Notes: a model not told the origin generated them from the letters alone. A stretch of DNA of 44,905 bases from Burkholderiaceae bacterium (GCA_017461315.1 JAFTYR010000072.1:1-44905); one strand, 5' to 3'. Numbered from the stretch's first letter, positions 1-8,766 are shown. Numbers and translations: made by a program.

Positions 1-32
1 AAAAATCTCATGTTGCATAAATCAACATGAGA
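1..32 (-). terminator. Intrinsic terminator after tRNA-Asp copy 1
   Basis: A perfect 10-bp inverted repeat (TCTCATGTTG / CAACATGAGA) with a short A/T loop. Read on the minus strand it is followed by a run of five T. It ends the tRNA-Val/tRNA-Asp transcript and is repeated identically at 2034-2066. Confidence 0.85.
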
Positions 33-41
33 CTAGTATTG

Positions 42-118
42 TGGCGGAGTGGACGGGGCTCGAACCCGCGACCCTCGTCGTGACAGGCCGATACTCTAAC
101 CAACTGAGCTACCACTCC
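42..118 (-). tRNA. tRNA-Asp(GUC), copy 1, with a mismatch in the anticodon stem
   Basis: Cloverleaf on the minus strand: acceptor GGAGTGG/CCACTCC, discriminator G, encoded CCA, anticodon loop CTGTCAC giving GUC. The anticodon stem reads TCGGC/GACGA, so one pair is a G:A mismatch where copy 2 (2075-2151) has G:C. The remaining stems are intact. It follows tRNA-Val copy 1 and precedes the hairpin terminator. It could be a decaying copy or a tolerated variant. Confidence 0.9.
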
Positions 119-123
119 TTATT

Positions 124-199
124 TGGTGGATGCTGAGAGTCTCGAACTCCCGACCTACGCCTTGTAAGGGCGCCGCTCTACCAACTGAGCTAAGCATCC
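124..199 (-). tRNA. tRNA-Val(UAC), copy 1
   Basis: Cloverleaf on the minus strand: acceptor GGATGCT/AGCATCC, discriminator A, encoded CCA, anticodon loop CTTACAA giving UAC. The anticodon stem is GCGCC/GGCGT with one G-U pair. Identical to the copy at 2157-2232. It lies five bases upstream of tRNA-Asp copy 1, so the two are probably processed from one transcript. Confidence 0.95.
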
Positions 200-246
200 A
201 TTCCGTTCATCAGTGTTTTTTCAGTTCACTGCAGAACAGAATTTGA

Positions 247-275
247 ATATTACAGAGTATTTTTTTACTTGTCAA
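247..275 (-). promoter_or_regulatory. Promoter for tRNA-Val/tRNA-Asp copy 1
   Basis: On the minus strand a perfect -35 TTGACA (275-270), a 17-base spacer and a -10 TAATAT (252-247, 4 of 6 consensus). The predicted start near 240 leaves about 40 bases before tRNA-Val. It lies between the end of uxaA and the tRNA and is absent at copy 2, so it belongs to the inserted or duplicated segment. Confidence 0.6.
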
Positions 276-314
276 GCGATATGTGAAAAATATTTCAAAA
301 AAGTTCACTTTTCG

Positions 315-1841
315 TTAAATTGTGGGTCCTGTCACATAAATATTCATGGAATTGTTATAGGAACATTCCTCTGCTTTTGTCTTTTTGCCACTTGCAAAAT
401 CCATTAATTCCTTGAAAAACTCTTTTGTCTTTTCCTCGTAGGTTAATTTGCCTTCCATAACTTCTCCGGCATAACTGTCCATGTGTTCATGAAGACATTG
501 CCACGTGCGACTATTACCAGTTAATTTGATGACAGGAACAAATGGAAAACCTTGTGGTGCCCCACGTCCTGTAGTAAACAGAATTAAATTGCATCCAGAA
601 GCTGCTAACCCCGTAAGCATCTCGGGTTCTCTTCCTGGAGAATCCATCATGATTAAACCCGAATCATTACACCGTTCTCCATAATTAATTACTTTTTGGA
701 AAACGGCAGATCCTGATTTTGCTAATGCTCCAAGGGATTTTTCTTCAATTGTAGTTAGACCTCCTTCGATGTTACCTCGAGTCGGTTGCCCTCCTCTCAT
801 ATCCACTCCGATAGCTCGGGCTCGATCTTCCATACAAGCAACTGCTTCAATGATTTCGTTTGCTGTTTGTTGATTTGCAGTTCTTCGCGCTGCGATATGT
901 TCTGCGCCCATAAATTCAGTTGTTTCACCCATAACAACCGTTGCACCAGCATTAACAAAAATATCAGTAACCTTTCCTGCAATCACATTAGCGGATAGCC
1001 CTTGAGTAGTATCGGAACTACCGCACTTCAAACCTAATTTAAGTTTGCTAAAGGAATGCCACGTTGGTTCCATAGCAATCTTGGATTTCATAACTTCGAC
1101 AATCTCTTTAGCTTTTTTAATGGTATTAGAAGCACCACCCTCTTCTTGAATTACTAATAGTTCTACCGGCTTTCCTGTTTCTCGAGCTTTTAAAAGGACT
1201 TCTTTTGATGGAACACTTTCACAACCCAAGCTAATATAAAGTACGGCTCCTACATTTGGGTTATGAGCAAAATTAATCAAAATTTCTTTAATTCGTTCAA
1301 TATCTGGTTTCGTTTGTGAGCACCCTTGTTGATGCGTGAATCCAGCAACACCTTCAATTTCACCTAATTTAGAAACCACATCGTTGGCACAAACGACACA
1401 AGAAACAACGGCAACGTAGTTTCTTGTTCCGACAGTACCATCAGTTCTTGGATAACCTAAGAAAGTCAAATTCTTTGCATCAACAATTGGAGTTCCTTCG
1501 AGTTTTAATGAAGAGCAAATTGATTCAACAGTTTCAGAAGTTTTTTCAGCATTGGCTACATCACCACGTCCTCGTGCACTATCTACGTTATGGACGTGCA
1601 CATGCTCTCCGGGAGAAATACATTGTTTAGCAATCCCGATACTCTCCCCATATTTAATAATGTGTTGTTTAGGTTCAATTGCAGTAATTGCTACTTTATG
1701 ACCAAAAGAGATATTTTCTTTTAGAAGTACTTTTTGAACGCATCCGTTCAATGAAAACTGAATCTCTTGTCCCTGCTCACAATTCTTTAAAAGAGTAACT
1801 ACATTATCTGTGGGAGAAATAAGAATGGCATCTAAGCTCAT
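315..1841 (-). CDS. uxaA: UxaA-family dehydratase (altronate/galactarate dehydratase type)
   Basis: About 508 residues, the usual length for altronate dehydratase. An N-terminal SAF domain (first ~90 residues) is joined to the large D-galactarate dehydratase/altronate hydrolase domain. Visible family motifs include GYPRTDGTVGTRNY, HQQGCSQ, LGLKCGSSD, TTEFMGAEH and a C-terminal GRGAPQGFPFVPVIK. The family uses an iron centre to remove water from sugar acids; UxaA converts D-altronate to 2-dehydro-3-deoxy-D-gluconate in galacturonate breakdown. The ATG at 1841 is chosen because it opens the SAF domain and has a G-rich ribosome site; a 39-residue upstream extension looks non-coding. No other uxa/uxu gene is in the window. 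The gene sits alone between two copies of a tRNA block, which suggests arrival by insertion or duplication. Exact substrate (altronate, galactarate or a relative) is uncertain. Confidence 0.8.
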   Translation of the reverse strand: MSLDAILISPTDNVVTLLKNCEQGQEIQFSLNGCVQKVLLKENISFGHKVAITAIEPKQHIIKYGESIGIAKQCISPGEHVHVHNVDSARGRGDVANAEKTSETVESICSSLKLEGTPIVDAKNLTFLGYPRTDGTVGTRNYVAVVSCVVCANDVVSKLGEIEGVAGFTHQQGCSQTKPDIERIKEILINFAHNPNVGAVLYISLGCESVPSKEVLLKARETGKPVELLVIQEEGGASNTIKKAKEIVEVMKSKIAMEPTWHSFSKLKLGLKCGSSDTTQGLSANVIAGKVTDIFVNAGATVVMGETTEFMGAEHIAARRTANQQTANEIIEAVACMEDRARAIGVDMRGGQPTRGNIEGGLTTIEEKSLGALAKSGSAVFQKVINYGERCNDSGLIMMDSPGREPEMLTGLAASGCNLILFTTGRGAPQGFPFVPVIKLTGNSRTWQCLHEHMDSYAGEVMEGKLTYEEKTKEFFKELMDFASGKKTKAEECSYNNSMNIYVTGPTI

Positions 1842-1878
1842 AACGAACCCCAAGGTATGGATACAATTAACTGGATTG

Positions 1879-1907
1879 AGCGTAGTAAAAAACGTTAAAA
1901 CCGTCAA
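1879..1907 (-). promoter_or_regulatory. Candidate uxaA promoter
   Basis: Minus strand: -35 TTGACG (1907-1902), 17-base spacer, -10 TACGCT (1884-1879). The -35 is good and the -10 is weak. It would give a leader of about 30 bases before the ATG at 1841. Confidence 0.35.
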
Positions 1908-2033
1908 TAATAGTTGAGCTAAAATCCACACTTCTATCTTCTGCACACACAAACGCATACATAAAAAATGCGCTTAGGTGCTACGAAGTAGGACTATATG
2001 GGGCAGATAAGTATTTGAAAATATTGCAAAAAT

Positions 2034-2066
2034 AAAAATCTCATGTTGCATAAATCAACATGAGAC
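2034..2066 (-). terminator. Intrinsic terminator after tRNA-Asp copy 2
   Basis: Same 10-bp hairpin plus T-run as at 1-32. It separates the hupB/tRNA transcript from the uxaA promoter region. Confidence 0.85.
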
Positions 2067-2074
2067 TAGTATTG

Positions 2075-2151
2075 TGGCGGAGTGGACGGGGCTCGAACCC
2101 GCGACCCTCGGCGTGACAGGCCGATACTCTAACCAACTGAGCTACCACTCC
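2075..2151 (-). tRNA. tRNA-Asp(GUC), copy 2
   Basis: Cloverleaf with acceptor GGAGTGG/CCACTCC, discriminator G, encoded CCA and anticodon GUC in loop CTGTCAC. The anticodon stem TCGGC/GCCGA is fully paired, unlike copy 1. Confidence 0.96.
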
Positions 2152-2156
2152 TTATT

Positions 2157-2232
2157 TGGTGGATGCTGAGAGTCTCGAACTCCCGACCTACGCCTTGTAA
2201 GGGCGCCGCTCTACCAACTGAGCTAAGCATCC
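2157..2232 (-). tRNA. tRNA-Val(UAC), copy 2
   Basis: Identical to 124-199: acceptor GGATGCT/AGCATCC, encoded CCA, anticodon UAC. It lies 47 bases downstream of the hupB stop with no clear terminator between them, so read-through from hupB is possible. Confidence 0.96.
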
Positions 2233-2279
2233 ACTTTGTTCCTCAGTGAAGTTTTTACTTCATCACCAAAGCAGAATTG

Positions 2280-2552
2280 CTATTTTACAGCATCTTTTAA
2301 AATTTTACCAGCCCTAAATTTAGGAACATTTGCAGCGGGGATTTCAATCGCTTCATTGGTCTGTGGATTACGGCCAGTACGAGCGGCTCGTTCAGCTACG
2401 TAGAACGTACCAAAACCCACTAAGGTGACCTCTTCACCCTTCTTGAGAGCTTTAGAAATGTTATCCATAACAGAATCCAAAGCGCGCTGTGCACAAGCCT
2501 TGGAGATATCGCATTCAGTTGCAATTGCGTCGATCAATTCAGACTTATTCAT
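2280..2552 (-). CDS. hupB: DNA-binding protein HU-beta
   Basis: 90 residues, the standard HU length. It opens [11 protein letters not shown] and carries the typical core VTLVGFGTF followed by the DNA-grasping arm with [14 protein letters not shown] bends and compacts DNA without strong sequence preference and is part of the nucleoid. The position just downstream of lon is conserved in many proteobacteria. A ribosome site (AGGAA) precedes the ATG. The lon-hupB gap holds a strong hairpin without a T-run (2615-2652). A second, longer HU-like gene is at 21451. Confidence 0.95.
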   Translation of the reverse strand: MNKSELIDAIATECDISKACAQRALDSVMDNISKALKKGEEVTLVGFGTFYVAERAARTGRNPQTNEAIEIPAANVPKFRAGKILKDAVK

Positions 2553-2614
2553 AAAGAGTGATTCCTTTTCAAGTTAATCTGATTTTTATAGCCTAGTTAT
2601 CCTATCAGTTTTTC

Positions 2615-2652
2615 TTGCCTCTGTAGTATCTTTTTATACGAAACAGAGGCAA
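2615..2652 (-). other. Strong hairpin in the lon-hupB gap
   Basis: A perfect 10-bp inverted repeat (TTGCCTCTGT / ACAGAGGCAA) enclosing a second small stem (GTAT/ATAC). On the minus strand the 3' side continues GAAAAACTG, so there is no T-run for intrinsic termination. It begins about 20 bases after the lon stop and may protect or process the mRNA end, or help Rho-dependent termination. Confidence 0.5.
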
Positions 2653-2672
2653 AACGGAACTGATTTTAGTAC

Positions 2673-5099
2673 CTAATTGTGACAATGGCTTTCTTCTGTT
2701 TTTTCAACCGTAATTGGAGTCACAGACGGCAAACATTCCTGAGGTTCTGCTAAAGGTTCGGGCATTCTCTCTAAAGCAATTTGCAATACTTCGTCGATAT
2801 TTCGAACCGCAGTGATCTTAAGTGCTTGCTTCACATTATCTGGAATTTCAGCTAGGTCCTTAACATTGTCCTGAGGAATGAGAACTTCTTTGATACCACC
2901 ACGGAGAGCGGCTAACAGTTTCTCTTTTAACCCACCAATCGGCAAAATGGCTCCACGAAGTGTAATTTCACCGGTCATTGCTACATCCGAGCGAACTGGA
3001 ATCGAAGTTAAGGCAGATACTAGTGCAGTTGTGATCGCACCACCCGCACTTGGGCCATCCTTAGGGGTCGCTCCTTCGGGGAAATGAACGTGAATATCTG
3101 TTTCCGAGAACGTCTTATTGGAGATTCCTAATTGCTGGGCACGAGAGCGAACGACGCTACGAGCGGCTTCCACACTTTCCTTCATCACTTCGCCTAGAGA
3201 ACCCGTGCGAATGATATTGCCTTTACCTGCCATCGTTACGACTTCAATATCTAAAAGATCGCCACCGACTTCGGTCCAAGCAAGGCCCGTGACTTGTCCA
3301 ATTTGGTTTGCTTTATGAGCGACACCAAACATGAATCGGCGTACTCCCAAATACTCTTCAAGAGATGCAGAATCCACTGTAACTTTACCCGTAACCTTCT
3401 TCAATAAAAGCTGTTTAACTACCTTACGGCAGATCTTATTCAGTTCACGCTCTAGGCCACGAACCCCCGCTTCTCTCGTGTAGTAACGAATAATATCGAT
3501 AACGGCAGAAACATCAATATCAATCTCGCTTTCTTTGAGACCATTTAATTTCATCTGTTTTGGAATTAAATGCTTTTGAGCAATATTGATCTTTTCTTCT
3601 TCGGTATAACCAGACAGATTAATCACTTCCATACGATCTAAGAGCGGAGCCGGAATGTTCATGGAGTTACTTGTAGCCACAAACATGACATCCGACAGAT
3701 CAAAATCGACCTCAACATAGTGGTCTTGGAAAGACTTATTCTGTTCAGGATCAAGGACTTCGAGAAGCGCCGCAGCGGGGTCACCTCTGTAATCCATCCC
3801 CATCTTATCGACTTCGTCTAATAAGAAAAGTGGATTATGAACCCCTGCTTTATTGATGCTTTGGAGAATTCGACCGGGCATAGAGCCGATATACGTTCTT
3901 CTATGACCACGAATTTCACTTTCATCACGCACGCCACCTAAAGCCATACGAACAAATTGACGACCGGTAGCTCTCGCAATGGATTCGCCTAATGATGTTT
4001 TACCAACACCGGGAGCACCAACCAGACACAAAATTGGAGACTTCACACGACGAACGCGACTCTGTACGGCTAAATACTCGAGAATTCTTTCTTTAACCTT
4101 TTCAAGCCCATAATGATCATCGTTGAGAATCTTTTCGGCCTTCGCTAAATTGTGATTAACTTTAGATGTTTTATTCCAAGGTAATCCCAATAAGACATCT
4201 AAATAGCTTCGAATCACAGTCGCTTCAGCACTCATTGCGTTCATCAAACGTAATTTCTTAAGTTCAGACTTAGCCTTACGAGTCGCCTCTTCGCTCATAC
4301 CCGACGACTGAATCTTTTTTTCAAGTTCATCGAGTTCGCTTTGTTCATCGCCCTCGCCTAATTCCTTTTGAATGGCTTTAACCTGCTCATTCAAGTAATA
4401 ATCGCGCTGACTTTTTTCCATAGCATTTTTTACTCGACCACGAATTCGTTTTTCAGTTTGCTGAATTTCGATTTCGCTCTCAAGCATACCAAGCACTACT
4501 TCTAGGCGAGATACCATAGACTGCTCATCTAACATTTGCTGTTTTCTCTTAGGAGAAATCTGCATAAGCTGAGCAACGGTATTTACTAACTCGGCTGGAT
4601 CCTCAATCTTGTTGACACGATTGACTTGATCTTGCGGGATTCGCTTGTTGTTTTTCTGATAGTTAACAAAAGCAGAGACAATCGCTCTTCTTAGAGGTTC
4701 AAATTCTTCAATGGTTATCGGATCATTCTCAAGAATCTCGATATCCGCACTAATCATAGAACCATCTTTAAAGTCGATTACTTTTGCGCGTTGAACTCCT
4801 TCAACTAAAACTTTCAATGTACCATCGGGAAGTTTTAAGGTTTGAAGAACATTAGCTAAAGTACCAATGCGGTAAAGATCTTCACCGGAAGGATCATCAA
4901 CACCGGAATCACGCTGAGCGACCATAAGCAAGCCGAACGAATCCGATTTGCCTTGAGAAATTTTTTGGATCGCTTTAAGCGACTTGGCTCGACCAACATA
5001 AAGTGGAGTGACCATTCCTGGGAAGATCACCATATCTCTAAGAGGAAGAACCGGAATATTCTTTTGTATGCTGTTTGTCATTAACTTACTTTTTTTCAT
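2673..5099 (-). CDS. lon: ATP-dependent protease Lon
   Basis: 808 residues, close to other LonA proteases. In order: N-terminal substrate-binding LON domain (opening IPVLPLRD), coiled region, AAA+ ATPase with Walker A GAPGVGKTS (Lys about 367) and Walker B LFLLDEVDK, and the C-terminal protease domain with catalytic Ser about 684 in KDGPSAGG and Lys about 727 in GGLKEKLL. Lon degrades misfolded and selected regulatory proteins in the cytoplasm. The ATG at 5099 has a strong ribosome site (AAGGGGAC, 5 bases away); the ATG at 5081 is an alternative. A sigma-32-like promoter lies directly upstream (5113-5139). Neighbours are clpX/clpP upstream and hupB downstream, the classic arrangement. Confidence 0.97.
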   Translation of the reverse strand: MKKSKLMTNSIQKNIPVLPLRDMVIFPGMVTPLYVGRAKSLKAIQKISQGKSDSFGLLMVAQRDSGVDDPSGEDLYRIGTLANVLQTLKLPDGTLKVLVEGVQRAKVIDFKDGSMISADIEILENDPITIEEFEPLRRAIVSAFVNYQKNNKRIPQDQVNRVNKIEDPAELVNTVAQLMQISPKRKQQMLDEQSMVSRLEVVLGMLESEIEIQQTEKRIRGRVKNAMEKSQRDYYLNEQVKAIQKELGEGDEQSELDELEKKIQSSGMSEEATRKAKSELKKLRLMNAMSAEATVIRSYLDVLLGLPWNKTSKVNHNLAKAEKILNDDHYGLEKVKERILEYLAVQSRVRRVKSPILCLVGAPGVGKTSLGESIARATGRQFVRMALGGVRDESEIRGHRRTYIGSMPGRILQSINKAGVHNPLFLLDEVDKMGMDYRGDPAAALLEVLDPEQNKSFQDHYVEVDFDLSDVMFVATSNSMNIPAPLLDRMEVINLSGYTEEEKINIAQKHLIPKQMKLNGLKESEIDIDVSAVIDIIRYYTREAGVRGLERELNKICRKVVKQLLLKKVTGKVTVDSASLEEYLGVRRFMFGVAHKANQIGQVTGLAWTEVGGDLLDIEVVTMAGKGNIIRTGSLGEVMKESVEAARSVVRSRAQQLGISNKTFSETDIHVHFPEGATPKDGPSAGGAITTALVSALTSIPVRSDVAMTGEITLRGAILPIGGLKEKLLAALRGGIKEVLIPQDNVKDLAEIPDNVKQALKITAVRNIDEVLQIALERMPEPLAEPQECLPSVTPITVEKTEESHCHN

Positions 5100-5112
5100 C
5101 TACGTCCCCTTC

Positions 5113-5139
5113 ATATGGGGGCGTTTGTTTTTCTTTCAA
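5113..5139 (-). promoter_or_regulatory. Heat-shock (sigma-32/RpoH-like) promoter of lon
   Basis: Minus strand: -35 TTGAAA (5139-5134), 13-base spacer, -10 CCCCATAT (5120-5113), matching the E. coli RpoH consensus (CTTGAAA, CCCCATnT) in both parts and spacing. The -10 ends only 13 bases before the lon ATG, so this transcript would have a very short leader that starts around the ribosome site. Confidence 0.65.
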
Positions 5140-5195
5140 TACAAAAAATGTATTCTTGATCGGGTAACTGTAACAAATTACCCAAAATAAAGACT

Positions 5196-5227
5196 AAAAA
5201 ACCGGAGTATCAGATAAGACACCCCGG
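5196..5227 (-). terminator. Intrinsic terminator after clpX
   Basis: On the minus strand CCGGGGTGTC pairs with GATACTCCGG (10 pairs, two of them G-U), loop of 6, followed by six T. It separates clpX from lon. Confidence 0.85.
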
Positions 5228-5250
5228 CTAAAAGATAAGTTCTATTGAAA

Positions 5251-6540
5251 TTATTCTTTCAATAGCTGAACTTTACCTGTTTTGATTGTTTCAGCATCAA
5301 CCACAACACGCTTTATGTCCTTGTAGTCCGGAAGATCATACATGACATTTAAGAGTGCAGATTCCAAAATCGAACGTAATCCACGAGCACCTGTCTTACG
5401 ATCTTGAGCAAGTTGAGCTACTGCTTTTAAGGCCTCTGGTTGTACTTCAAGCGCGACATCTTCCATCTCAAAGAGCTTAGTAAATTGCTTTACTACAGCA
5501 TTCTTAGGTTCCGTCAAAATACGAACCAAAGCTTCCGCATCCAAATCTTCAAGAGTCGCAATAATAGGAAGACGTCCCACTAATTCTGGAATCAAGCCAT
5601 AATGAACTAAATCCTTAGCTTCAATTCCTTTCAGTACTTCACCTTCGCTACGTTTATCTTCACCACGAACATTAGCTTCAAAACCAATACCACTCTTTTC
5701 TGTACGGCGACGAATAACTTTGTCCAAACCTTCAAAGGCACCACCACAAATAAAGAGAATGTTCGAAGTATCCACCTGAATGTTTTTACCATTCGGATGT
5801 TTACGACCACCAGAAGCTGGAACCGATGCTACCGTCCCTTCAACCAGTTTCAAAAGAGCCTGCTGAACGCCTTCTCCAGAAACATCTCGTGTAATAGATG
5901 GGTTTTCACTTTTACGAGAAATTTTGTCAATTTCATCTAAGTAGATAATCCCCTGTTGTGCTCGTTCTACATCAAAGTCCGCACTTTGCAACAACTTCAG
6001 AACAACGTTTTCAACGTCTTCACCTACATAGCCAGCTTCTGTTAACGTCGTAGCATCAGCAATCGCAAAAGGTACTTCAAGCATCTTAGCTAAGCTTTGA
6101 GCCAAAAGAGTTTTACCCGATCCAGTTGGACCTAACAAGAGGATGTTACTCTTTTGCAATTCAACCTCATCGCCCCCATCACCGCGCAACAATTTACTGC
6201 GCAAGCGTTTGTAATGGTTGTAAACGGCAACGGACAGAACTTTTTTAGCCTGTTCCTGACCAATAACATATTGATCCAAATTAGCTCGGATCTGACTTGG
6301 AGTTGGAAGTTCTTTTTCAAGTAAAGAAGTCGCTACCGATTTTTCTCCATCAGCTTGTGGAGCGGTTGAAGCTGATACGCTACCTCGTTCTAAAGCTTCC
6401 TGCAAAATTCCAGAATATTGAGCCAGTTGGCGTGTACAGTTCCGACAAATATACAAGTCAGCACGATTAGACTTATAAAATTCGTCTCCATTACCTTTTC
6501 GTGCACCACAAAAAGCACAGACTGGTGTTGTCTTTTCCAT
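5251..6540 (-). CDS. clpX: ClpX, ATP-binding unfoldase subunit of Clp protease
   Basis: 429 residues, typical length. An N-terminal zinc-binding domain has two CxxC pairs (CAFC and CRNC within the first 40 residues). The AAA+ module has Walker A GPTGSGKT, Walker [11 protein letters not shown] and the [19 protein letters not shown] region. ClpX unfolds tagged proteins and feeds them to ClpP; the ClpP-docking region lies in the AAA+ large domain. The gene starts 26 bases after clpP, consistent with one clpP-clpX transcript ending at the hairpin at 5196-5227. Confidence 0.97.
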   Translation of the reverse strand: MEKTTPVCAFCGARKGNGDEFYKSNRADLYICRNCTRQLAQYSGILQEALERGSVSASTAPQADGEKSVATSLLEKELPTPSQIRANLDQYVIGQEQAKKVLSVAVYNHYKRLRSKLLRGDGGDEVELQKSNILLLGPTGSGKTLLAQSLAKMLEVPFAIADATTLTEAGYVGEDVENVVLKLLQSADFDVERAQQGIIYLDEIDKISRKSENPSITRDVSGEGVQQALLKLVEGTVASVPASGGRKHPNGKNIQVDTSNILFICGGAFEGLDKVIRRRTEKSGIGFEANVRGEDKRSEGEVLKGIEAKDLVHYGLIPELVGRLPIIATLEDLDAEALVRILTEPKNAVVKQFTKLFEMEDVALEVQPEALKAVAQLAQDRKTGARGLRSILESALLNVMYDLPDYKDIKRVVVDAETIKTGKVQLLKE

Positions 6541-6566
6541 AACAGATCACAATCCTTGTATCTAGA

Positions 6567-7202
6567 TTAGGAATGAGCGGTAGGGATTTCTCCTCGCTTT
6601 GTGAATACTCGGTCGATAATTCCGTATTCACAGGCTTCCTGACTACTCATAAAGTTATCTCGTTCGGTATCTTGAGCAATCTTTTCAACCGTTTGACCGG
6701 TATGTTTAGAAAGGATGCTATTTAAGCGACCTCTTAATTCAAGAATTTCACGAGCTTGAATTTCGATATCCGCTGCGGTGCCCTGAGAACCACCCGATGG
6801 TTGATGGATCATAATACGAGAGTTAGGTAATGCGTAGCGTTTTCCAGGAGCGCCAGCAGACAGCAGAAAGGCTCCCATGGAAGCAGCCATACCGAGACAG
6901 ATGGTAGACACATCTGGTTTGATAAATTGCATCGTATCGTAAATCGATAATCCTGCATAAACGCTTCCACCTGGAGAATCGATATAAAGGGAAATATCTT
7001 TATCTGGATTTTCACTTTCTAAGAAAAGCAATTGAGCCACAACAAGGTTAGCACTCTGTTCTGTGACTGGACCAACCAAGAAAACGATACGATCTCTTAA
7101 AAGTCGTGAATAAATATCAAAAGAGCGTTCACCACGACCACTTTGTTCAATAACCATCGGAACCAATCCACTATTCAGTGGACTTAGAAATGGTGTTGTC
7201 AT
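6567..7202 (-). CDS. clpP: ClpP, proteolytic subunit of Clp protease
   Basis: 211 residues. The catalytic triad is visible: Ser108 in GMAASMG, His133 in MIHQPSGG and Asp182 in ERDNFMS. ClpP forms a double heptamer chamber that cuts peptides delivered by ClpX or ClpA. The ATG at 7202 follows a GAAGAG ribosome site. It lies between tig (upstream) and clpX (downstream). A G/C-rich hairpin in the tig-clpP gap suggests partial termination and separate control of clpPX. Confidence 0.97.
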   Translation of the reverse strand: MTTPFLSPLNSGLVPMVIEQSGRGERSFDIYSRLLRDRIVFLVGPVTEQSANLVVAQLLFLESENPDKDISLYIDSPGGSVYAGLSIYDTMQFIKPDVSTICLGMAASMGAFLLSAGAPGKRYALPNSRIMIHQPSGGSQGTAADIEIQAREILELRGRLNSILSKHTGQTVEKIAQDTERDNFMSSQEACEYGIIDRVFTKRGEIPTAHS

Positions 7203-7224
7203 ATTTATCTCTTCAAAATTAATA

Positions 7225-7247
7225 CGGCAAGGGACGCGCCCTTGCCG
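7225..7247 (-). terminator. Hairpin between tig and clpP, weak terminator or attenuator
   Basis: Perfect 9-bp stem CGGCAAGGG / CCCTTGCCG with a 5-base loop. On the minus strand it is followed by TATTAATTTT rather than a clean T-run. Probably reduces read-through from tig into clpPX. Confidence 0.6.
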
Positions 7248-7296
7248 AAAATCAAAACACTTGTGGGAATTTAATCCCTTGGCGAAAATGCTTGAA

Positions 7297-8640
7297 TTAA
7301 GCCTTACGTCCCATCAGCTGATCAAAAGAAATCTTTTCTTTTGTAACCTTAGCCTTGGAAAGAACCCAAGCAACGACTTCATTTTCAAGTGCAACAGCAG
7401 TCAATTCAGAACGACGTTCTGCATTGTTCATGTACCAATCAACAACTTCTGCTGGATCTTCAAAGCTCTTAGCGATATCCTGAGCTAAAGCACGAACCTT
7501 ATCTTCTGCAGCTTCGAGTTTTTCCTTTTCAACGATCGTGTTGATCTGGATGCCTAAACGAACACGCTTTTCAGCCTGATCCTTCATGGCTTCAGGAGGA
7601 ACTGGGAAATTCTTAACGTCCATACCACGACGCTTGAAGTCTAATAATAAGTTATCAACTAAGTTCTTACGTTCGTCTTCAACCATAGCGGTTGGAGCCG
7701 TGAAGGTAGCAACAGCTAAGATAGCGTCCATAACGCTTTGCTTAGTGCGAGCCGTGACGCGAGTCTTAACTTCTCTTTCGAGGTTGTCACGAACATCAGC
7801 CTTCATCTTTTCGATACCGCCTTCTGTAACACCGAGGGCAGTGGCGAAATCATCGTTAAGTTCAGGAAGAACTTCCTTAGCAACTTCCTTAACCTTGATT
7901 TCGAACTGAACTTCTTTGCCAGCCAATTCAGGAGCGTAGTTTTCTGGGAATGTCAAAGGGAATACCTTTTCTTCACCAGCAGCCATGCCACGGACAGCGG
8001 CTTCGAAGTCAGGCAACATTTGGCCAGCGCCGAGAACGAAGTTATAGTTTTCAGCAGTACCACCCTGGAAGGCTTCACCATTTAATGTGCCCTTGAAGTC
8101 TAATGTGATACGGTCTGTATCTTCTGCTACGCGTTCAACTTTTTCATAAGTTGCGCGTTGCTTGCGCATAATATCAAGAGTCTTGTTGAAGTCTTCTTCT
8201 GTAACTTCACATTCGTATTCAGTTACGTTTGCTTCAGTCAAATCAGGAACATTGACTTCTGGATATGTTTCGAATTCAGCAACGAACTTCAATTCTTCAG
8301 CGTCAGCACCACCTTCAACTGGACGGATATCTGGATTGCCAACAACGTGTAACTTTTCTTCTTCAACCTTCTTAACATAAGCATCGATAGCCATGTGGTT
8401 GATTACTTTGTATTCAGCTTCGGCACCGTAAGCAGCCTGAACCATAGCAAACGGAGCCTTACCTGGACGGAAACCGTGAAATTTAGCCTTCTTGGCATAG
8501 TTACGCAATTCCTTGGCAATAGCAGCCTGAACATCTTTGCGAGGAATTGAGAATTCAACGGTACGAAGAAGAGGATTCTTTACTTCTTCAGCTTTTGTTT
8601 CTTCAACCTTTGTTTCAACGGTTTCTGTAGTATCTGTCAT
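7297..8640 (-). CDS. tig: Trigger factor, ribosome-associated chaperone
   Basis: 447 residues. The N-terminal ribosome-binding domain contains the signature GFRPGKAP (usual GFRxGKxP). A central FKBP-type peptidyl-prolyl isomerase domain (roughly residues 155-245) and the C-terminal helical arm domain follow. Trigger factor binds near the ribosomal exit tunnel and shields nascent chains. Residues 1-25 are unusually rich in Glu, Thr and Val compared with E. coli tig, a short acidic N-terminal extension. A near-consensus sigma-70 promoter lies about 100 bases upstream. It is the first gene of the tig-clpP-clpX-lon-hupB block. Confidence 0.97.
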   Translation of the reverse strand: MTDTTETVETKVEETKAEEVKNPLLRTVEFSIPRKDVQAAIAKELRNYAKKAKFHGFRPGKAPFAMVQAAYGAEAEYKVINHMAIDAYVKKVEEEKLHVVGNPDIRPVEGGADAEELKFVAEFETYPEVNVPDLTEANVTEYECEVTEEDFNKTLDIMRKQRATYEKVERVAEDTDRITLDFKGTLNGEAFQGGTAENYNFVLGAGQMLPDFEAAVRGMAAGEEKVFPLTFPENYAPELAGKEVQFEIKVKEVAKEVLPELNDDFATALGVTEGGIEKMKADVRDNLEREVKTRVTARTKQSVMDAILAVATFTAPTAMVEDERKNLVDNLLLDFKRRGMDVKNFPVPPEAMKDQAEKRVRLGIQINTIVEKEKLEAAEDKVRALAQDIAKSFEDPAEVVDWYMNNAERRSELTAVALENEVVAWVLSKAKVTKEKISFDQLMGRKA

Positions 8641-8737
8641 TTTTCTTTCCTAATTCACCCGCATTGATAGGGTGCGAGTGTTCATAAAATCGCTAGTAGG
8701 CGCTTCTTCTAACTTATTAAGCGTCATAAAGTTCACT

Positions 8738-8766
8738 ATTATAACGAACTCGGTCTATTGAGACAA
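8738..8766 (-). promoter_or_regulatory. Sigma-70 promoter of tig
   Basis: Minus strand: -35 TTGTCT (8766-8761), 17-base spacer, perfect -10 TATAAT (8743-8738). Predicted start near 8731, leaving a leader of about 90 bases. Confidence 0.75.

Larger units (their letters stand above)
1..203. repeat. Direct repeat, copy 1 (tRNA-Val/tRNA-Asp/terminator block)
   Basis: About 200 bases match 2034-2236 at a constant offset of 2033, with a single difference inside the tRNAs (T at 78, G at 2111). Similarity fades just beyond the 5' end of tRNA-Val, where only scattered short matches remain. The repeat flanks the uxaA-like gene on both sides. Confidence 0.9.
2034..2236. repeat. Direct repeat, copy 2 (tRNA-Val/tRNA-Asp/terminator block)
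   Basis: Partner of 1-203. This copy lies directly downstream of hupB, which as I recall is the usual place for these two tRNAs in Burkholderiales, so it is probably the ancestral copy. Confidence 0.9.

Noticed and set aside
213..407. 64-codon plus-strand open frame downstream of tRNA-Val copy 1
   Set aside because: It overlaps the 3' end of uxaA, has no ribosome site and no domain.
5106..5121. CCCC/GGGG hairpin over the lon ribosome site (possible RNA thermometer)
   Set aside because: The CCCC is better explained as part of the sigma-32 -10 element, and would not be in the mRNA from that promoter.
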